Below are positions 60,651-64,000 of a DNA stretch of 64,000 nucleotides, piece by piece; the stretch's first letter is position 1, and each line of letters starts with the position of its first letter. The translations under genes and the position numbers were made by a program. This DNA is from Callipepla californica brunnescens (taxonomy: Eukaryota > Chordata > Aves > Galliformes > Odontophoridae): NCBI GenBank assembly GCA_023055505.1, contig JALIRH010000007.1, forward strand, positions 15,916,273 through 15,980,272. The letters are read 5' to 3'. The notes beneath the pieces were generated by a model. The model searched no databases. It had not been told where the DNA came from and worked only from the letters and a program-made list of their open reading frames with translations.

Positions 60651-61749
60651 TTAGGTGGGTTAAAATACATCGATCCTATTTCTGTTTTTATTTATGCAGT
60701 AGAATTTAAAATCTGATTTGAAAGAAAATAAAATCCTATAGAAAAATCACATCTCTTCTCTTTTACAAATATCTAATATGATATATTTGTTTTCCAATAT
60801 AACTCATTATGGAGAATTTTCACTCGGACTGAAGATTGTATTTCGTGTCATTCCATGTATTATTACTAATGACTATAAATGATTGATGACGTTCAAATAA
60901 TTTGCTAGCTATGCAGATTATACCTACATACTCTGATCTGTGTAGAAAAGACCAATCTGATTAATATATGTTGAAAGTTCACTATTTTCCTTTATTTTTA
61001 TACGCTTTAATTACTCAGTATATTTCACTTCAGACTATATATTTTTCACATTGCCTGTAAATGGATTTTCCTATGATTTTTTTCACCTGAACCAATGTCT
61101 TTAGTTTTGTTCATATCAGACTGACATAATAATATATTTTCCCATCTTCACACATTTTATAGCCAATAGTTTCTGCAAATAAACATTTTACATCACTTTA
61201 TCCTTAAATACATACCAGGGACAATTCCAGCTACAGTTAATGAACTGTTACAAAATGGATACCTGTAATAATGATTTCAGAGCTAACACAGATAATTTGC
61301 AATCAGAGTATATGGGAACAGAATTATTAACATTCTCCACATTCTCTGACCTTAGATAATTCTCTTCTCTGAAAGGATTCAGAAGATGAATTAAAAATAT
61401 CTCATATACTCCTGAGGTACCAAAGGTGTCTGCCCAATTGAAACATTTCTTTTTTTTTTGTGTGTGTGTGTGTATGTGCATGTGTTTCCTTATTATCTAT
61501 CACTATCTAATTGCTCAACAGTTTTGCAACTTTTGAAAGACAATTGCGTATTTCAGGTCTTGATCTGAAATGAGTTTGAACTGAAATTTGAATGAATTCC
61601 AGTAGAAATTATCCCCTTATTACTTAAATTTTCAAAATCTTCTAACTTGATTACTCAAAAATATTCTTTTATTTCATTTACTTATTTATTTGTTTATTCA
61701 CTTTAACACAAAAACACTGTGGTTTTATGTAATAGAACTGATAACTGCT
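60651..61749. other. Unique AT-rich stretch with GT repeat
   Basis: No gene is recognised. A T run followed by a GT microsatellite occurs at 61449-61486. Confidence 0.5.
61449..61486. repeat. T run and (GT)n microsatellite
   Basis: Ten T followed by about seven GT units and imperfect ATGTG repeats. Confidence 0.9.
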
Positions 61750-62030
61750 CTTACTGAAAACTCCAGTTCGTACTGGTGTTCTAACATACCGAGCACAGCA
61801 GCACTCAGTGGGGGTGTGACTTCACTCAGGCCATGATAATCTACCATCAGATTCCGTTCTCCACTGGCTTTACGCACCGGCCATGCGGGGCTGTTAAATG
61901 TTGAGTGATTTTTGCTGATCGCTCCAACTCTCCAGCTGAAGAATCTGCTTACAAATGGGGAGCAAGGAATCCCTGTTGGTGCGGTACTGCTGTCTCTGTA
62001 CCGTTTTTGTAGCATTTGGTACCTGCTGCT
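61750..62030 (-). pseudogene. Decayed endogenous retroviral reverse-transcriptase fragment
   Basis: The minus-strand frame 61725-62015 contains the segment FNSPAWPVRK and then VDYHGLSEVTPPLSAAV, matching the first conserved blocks of a retroviral RT N-terminal domain (S-P-x-x-P-V followed by V-D-Y-x-x-L). The usually conserved Arg after Asp-Tyr is His here. Upstream coding similarity continues in another frame (61925-62010), so there is a frameshift near 61920. The fragment stops before the Y-x-D-D catalytic motif, and no protease, integrase or LTR is adjacent. It is an old pol remnant of an endogenous bird retrovirus and cannot function. The ERV class is uncertain; ERVL-like is my best guess. 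Confidence 0.75.
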
Positions 62031-62083
62031 CTCTTAATACCCCCATAACAGACAGATCTAACAAAACCACAACACAACCCATA

Positions 62084-62104
62084 CAATTCTGTGATTCTGT
62101 GATA
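62084..62104 (+). mobile_element. CR1 tail octamers
   Basis: ATTCTGTGATTCTGTGAT, two perfect CR1-type tail units. There is no clear CR1 3' UTR before them, so either the body was deleted or the repeat arose by chance. It lies about 50 bases beyond the retroviral fragment. Confidence 0.5.
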
Positions 62105-63430
62105 TCCTACCTAGGTAATCCGCACCATGTGTTCTCTATTTGGATTTAAAATGGAGTGCTGGATTTATGAAGAGTTGTAGGTACATTACAAAACATTAAG
62201 AAAAAAAAAAAAACTTTAAGAATAATGTAGAATGAAGAGAAAGAAACTAGCAGCATCAACATTAACTTCCTTTGGAAAATAGCTTTGAATGCTAATGAAT
62301 TTCTCGAACCCTCTTATCACTCTTCATCAGCCTTTGGATCCACAAGAATGCAGGAATGGTGAATCTAGCATCATATCTATATAAAAAATGAGCTTTAATT
62401 GTTGGATAATCTGGACTAGAATATTGCAGTAGGACTAGTAATAATTATTTGATTGGATTTTTAAGACTTTAATTGCACTAGCCATAAACCCTTGGCTTTG
62501 CACGTAAATTGCACAGGATGTTCTGTCTTGTACTCCTGCCTAGATAATTAGCTATTAAACATGCACATGATCTCATTACCAGTATTTCTGTCACTCCCTT
62601 CTTAAATACATTTTCTGGAAAACCACATGTCTCCAGATTATTGACTGGTTCATTTCTCTATCACTCTCTACACTCTTTCTTATTTTCATTTTCCAATCTA
62701 TTGTTTTTTCCATTGCTGGAGAGAAAAGATTGCTCCCTTTCTCTTTGAAGCAGAAAAATTACCTCTTTCTCTTAATCCTGAACTTCATTTTGCTATGCCC
62801 TAACAATGCATTTAACCTACTTAGCTTCATTTGCACCCTGCTGTATCTTTTCAAGCCCACATTGAAAACAGTTCTGTTTATTCTTTCTTGAAACTACAGG
62901 TTACATATTTGAAAATTAATTGTCCCATCATTTTGTACTTTGTTAGAATATTTAAAGTGACACTGTTCAGGATTTCCTCAAAAATCAACATTTTTATAAC
63001 TGCAATCATGCACACTGCTTTCCTTTGAACTCTTGAAATACTGCATTTCTTAGAACTACATGAATTCTAACATGTTTCCCAAAACATGACATGGTATCTC
63101 AGTGGATGCTTTATTAGTGCTGAAAGTTATCTCTGGGCTGCTTTCTTCTACAGTCCATGATGGTATGCACTCTCTCTGCATCAGCATGAAGTTGTTAATT
63201 TAAGAGCCTCCTAATACATTAAATCTACCACAAGACTTATCTGCAGTCTTTTTATTTTGTATATTTCTTTTCTTGCACTGTTGTAGCTGATTGTTCCTGC
63301 ATACACTTAGTAGCTTGTAGTTTGAATTATAAATATAATCTGTAATTTATTTGCTGTCCTTTCTGGCTGGTGTTATCTGAAGGTCCTTTTAATATTAAGC
63401 ATTAATGAATAACAATGAATCCAAAGGTCA
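62105..63430. other. Unique AT-rich stretch
   Basis: No gene or repeat is recognised. The segment 62380-62580 carries several TAATTA/ATTAGC motifs and may be a conserved non-coding element, but I cannot test that. Confidence 0.45.
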
Positions 63431-63662
63431 TTCACAGAATCACAGAATCGGAGGGTTTGGAAGACCTCTGGGTTACCTATTCAAAACCCCTCTGCTAAAG
63501 AAGGTATTCTACAGTGGATTGCGCAGGAAAGCATCCAGGTGGGTTTTGAATAGGGGACTCCACAAGCTTTCCGGGTAGGCTGTTTCAGTGCTCTGTCACC
63601 CCATGGTAAAAAAATTCTTTCTCGTGTTCATATGGCATTTCCCGTGTTCCAGTTCATGTTGT
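63431..63662 (-). mobile_element. CR1 3'-end fragment
   Basis: TTCACAGAATCACAGAATCG tail, a GGTTTGGAAGACCTCTGGG box, then the 3' UTR with GCATCCAGGTGGGTTTTGAA and the ORF2 end up to CCAGTTCATGTTG. It carries many substitutions and small deletions. Confidence 0.88.
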
Positions 63663-64000
63663 GTGTTTACATCTTCCATTAACTCTGAATACAATCTCTC
63701 AACTAGTTTTCTGCTAATTTTACAGCAGAATTATGTAAAAATGTGCGAACTGTTTCATGATTAACCCTGCCCATAAAACTGTAGTACGAGACATGTAAAT
63801 AAACAATCACACACACACACACACAGTCTTAGTTCTAAGCTGCCACAAAGATAGGCAAATGGGCATGTTCTCTTATATCAGCTGCAATAACTATATATTA
63901 TTGTAGGTCATAATATCCAAGCTTTCGAATAATATCAAAGATCACAAACTGACAATAACCATGAGTTTTCCAGAGAGAACATGAAGAAACATATTAGCAA
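63663..64000. other. Unique stretch with (CA)n
   Basis: AT-rich sequence with a (CA)9 microsatellite at 63808-63825. No gene is seen up to the window edge. Confidence 0.6.
63808..63825. repeat. (CA)n microsatellite
   Basis: Nine uninterrupted CA units. Confidence 0.95.

Noticed and set aside
1..64000. CRISPR array, operon, prophage or bacterial gene content
   Set aside because: Composition, CR1 density and lack of long reading frames show vertebrate nuclear DNA; no regularly spaced repeats were seen.
1..64000. Strand bias of CR1 copies
   Set aside because: I count about 15 minus-strand and 10 plus-strand pieces, too few and too close to even to mean anything.

Overview
The window looks like intergenic or deep intronic DNA from a bird, most likely a galliform such as chicken, turkey or quail. 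The evidence is the density of CR1 LINE fragments (about two dozen, many ending in the octamer-type tail built on ATTCTATG / ATTCTGTG), bird-type solo LTRs, and two copies of an internally deleted mariner of the Galluhop / Mariner1_GG type known from galliforms. The sequence is AT-rich with sparse CpG. I found no host protein-coding exon, tRNA, rRNA or other RNA gene that I could defend. The longest open frames all fall inside CR1 remnants, a decayed retroviral reverse-transcriptase fragment or low-complexity sequence. Species and chromosome are inferences; family assignments come from recognising sequence, not from a database search.

Layout. 1-4.4 kb is mostly unique sequence with one 0.5 kb CR1 piece. 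5.0-6.6 kb is a stack: a plus-strand CR1 split by a younger minus-strand CR1, followed by a truncated LTR. 7.8-8.8 kb and 10.7-11.65 kb hold two larger CR1 blocks. 14.1-14.6 kb is the first mariner. 18.9-19.7 kb is an ancient CR1-like relic. 20-30 kb is mostly unique AT-rich DNA with short CR1 tails. 31.7-32.7 kb is an old CR1. 34.6-35.8 kb packs together an LTR, a CR1 RT fragment, a T13G14 run and a 155-base uninterrupted pyrimidine tract. 37.2-37.7 kb is CR1 and 39.1-39.7 kb the second mariner. 42.1-42.6 and 44.4-44.9 kb are two LTRs of one family, the first flanked by a perfect 5-bp duplication. 47.2-48.4 kb is an unclassified GC-richer block split by a CR1 3' end. 52.6-53.2 kb is a solo LTR of another family with a near-perfect 5-bp duplication. 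56.5-57.6 kb is a CR1 lacking its RT core. 60.0-60.65 kb is CR1. 61.75-62.03 kb is a retroviral RT fragment. 63.4-63.7 kb is a last CR1 end.

No genes work together here and nothing looks like an intact autonomous element. The informative content is a layered record of insertions and internal deletions, plus a few sequences that could form unusual DNA structures and several unique tracts that could be regulatory. I did not find a novel biological system. The best leads are the unclassified block at 47.2-48.4 kb, the shared mariner deletion, the in-frame deletion junction in the 56.5 kb CR1, and the long homopyrimidine tract.
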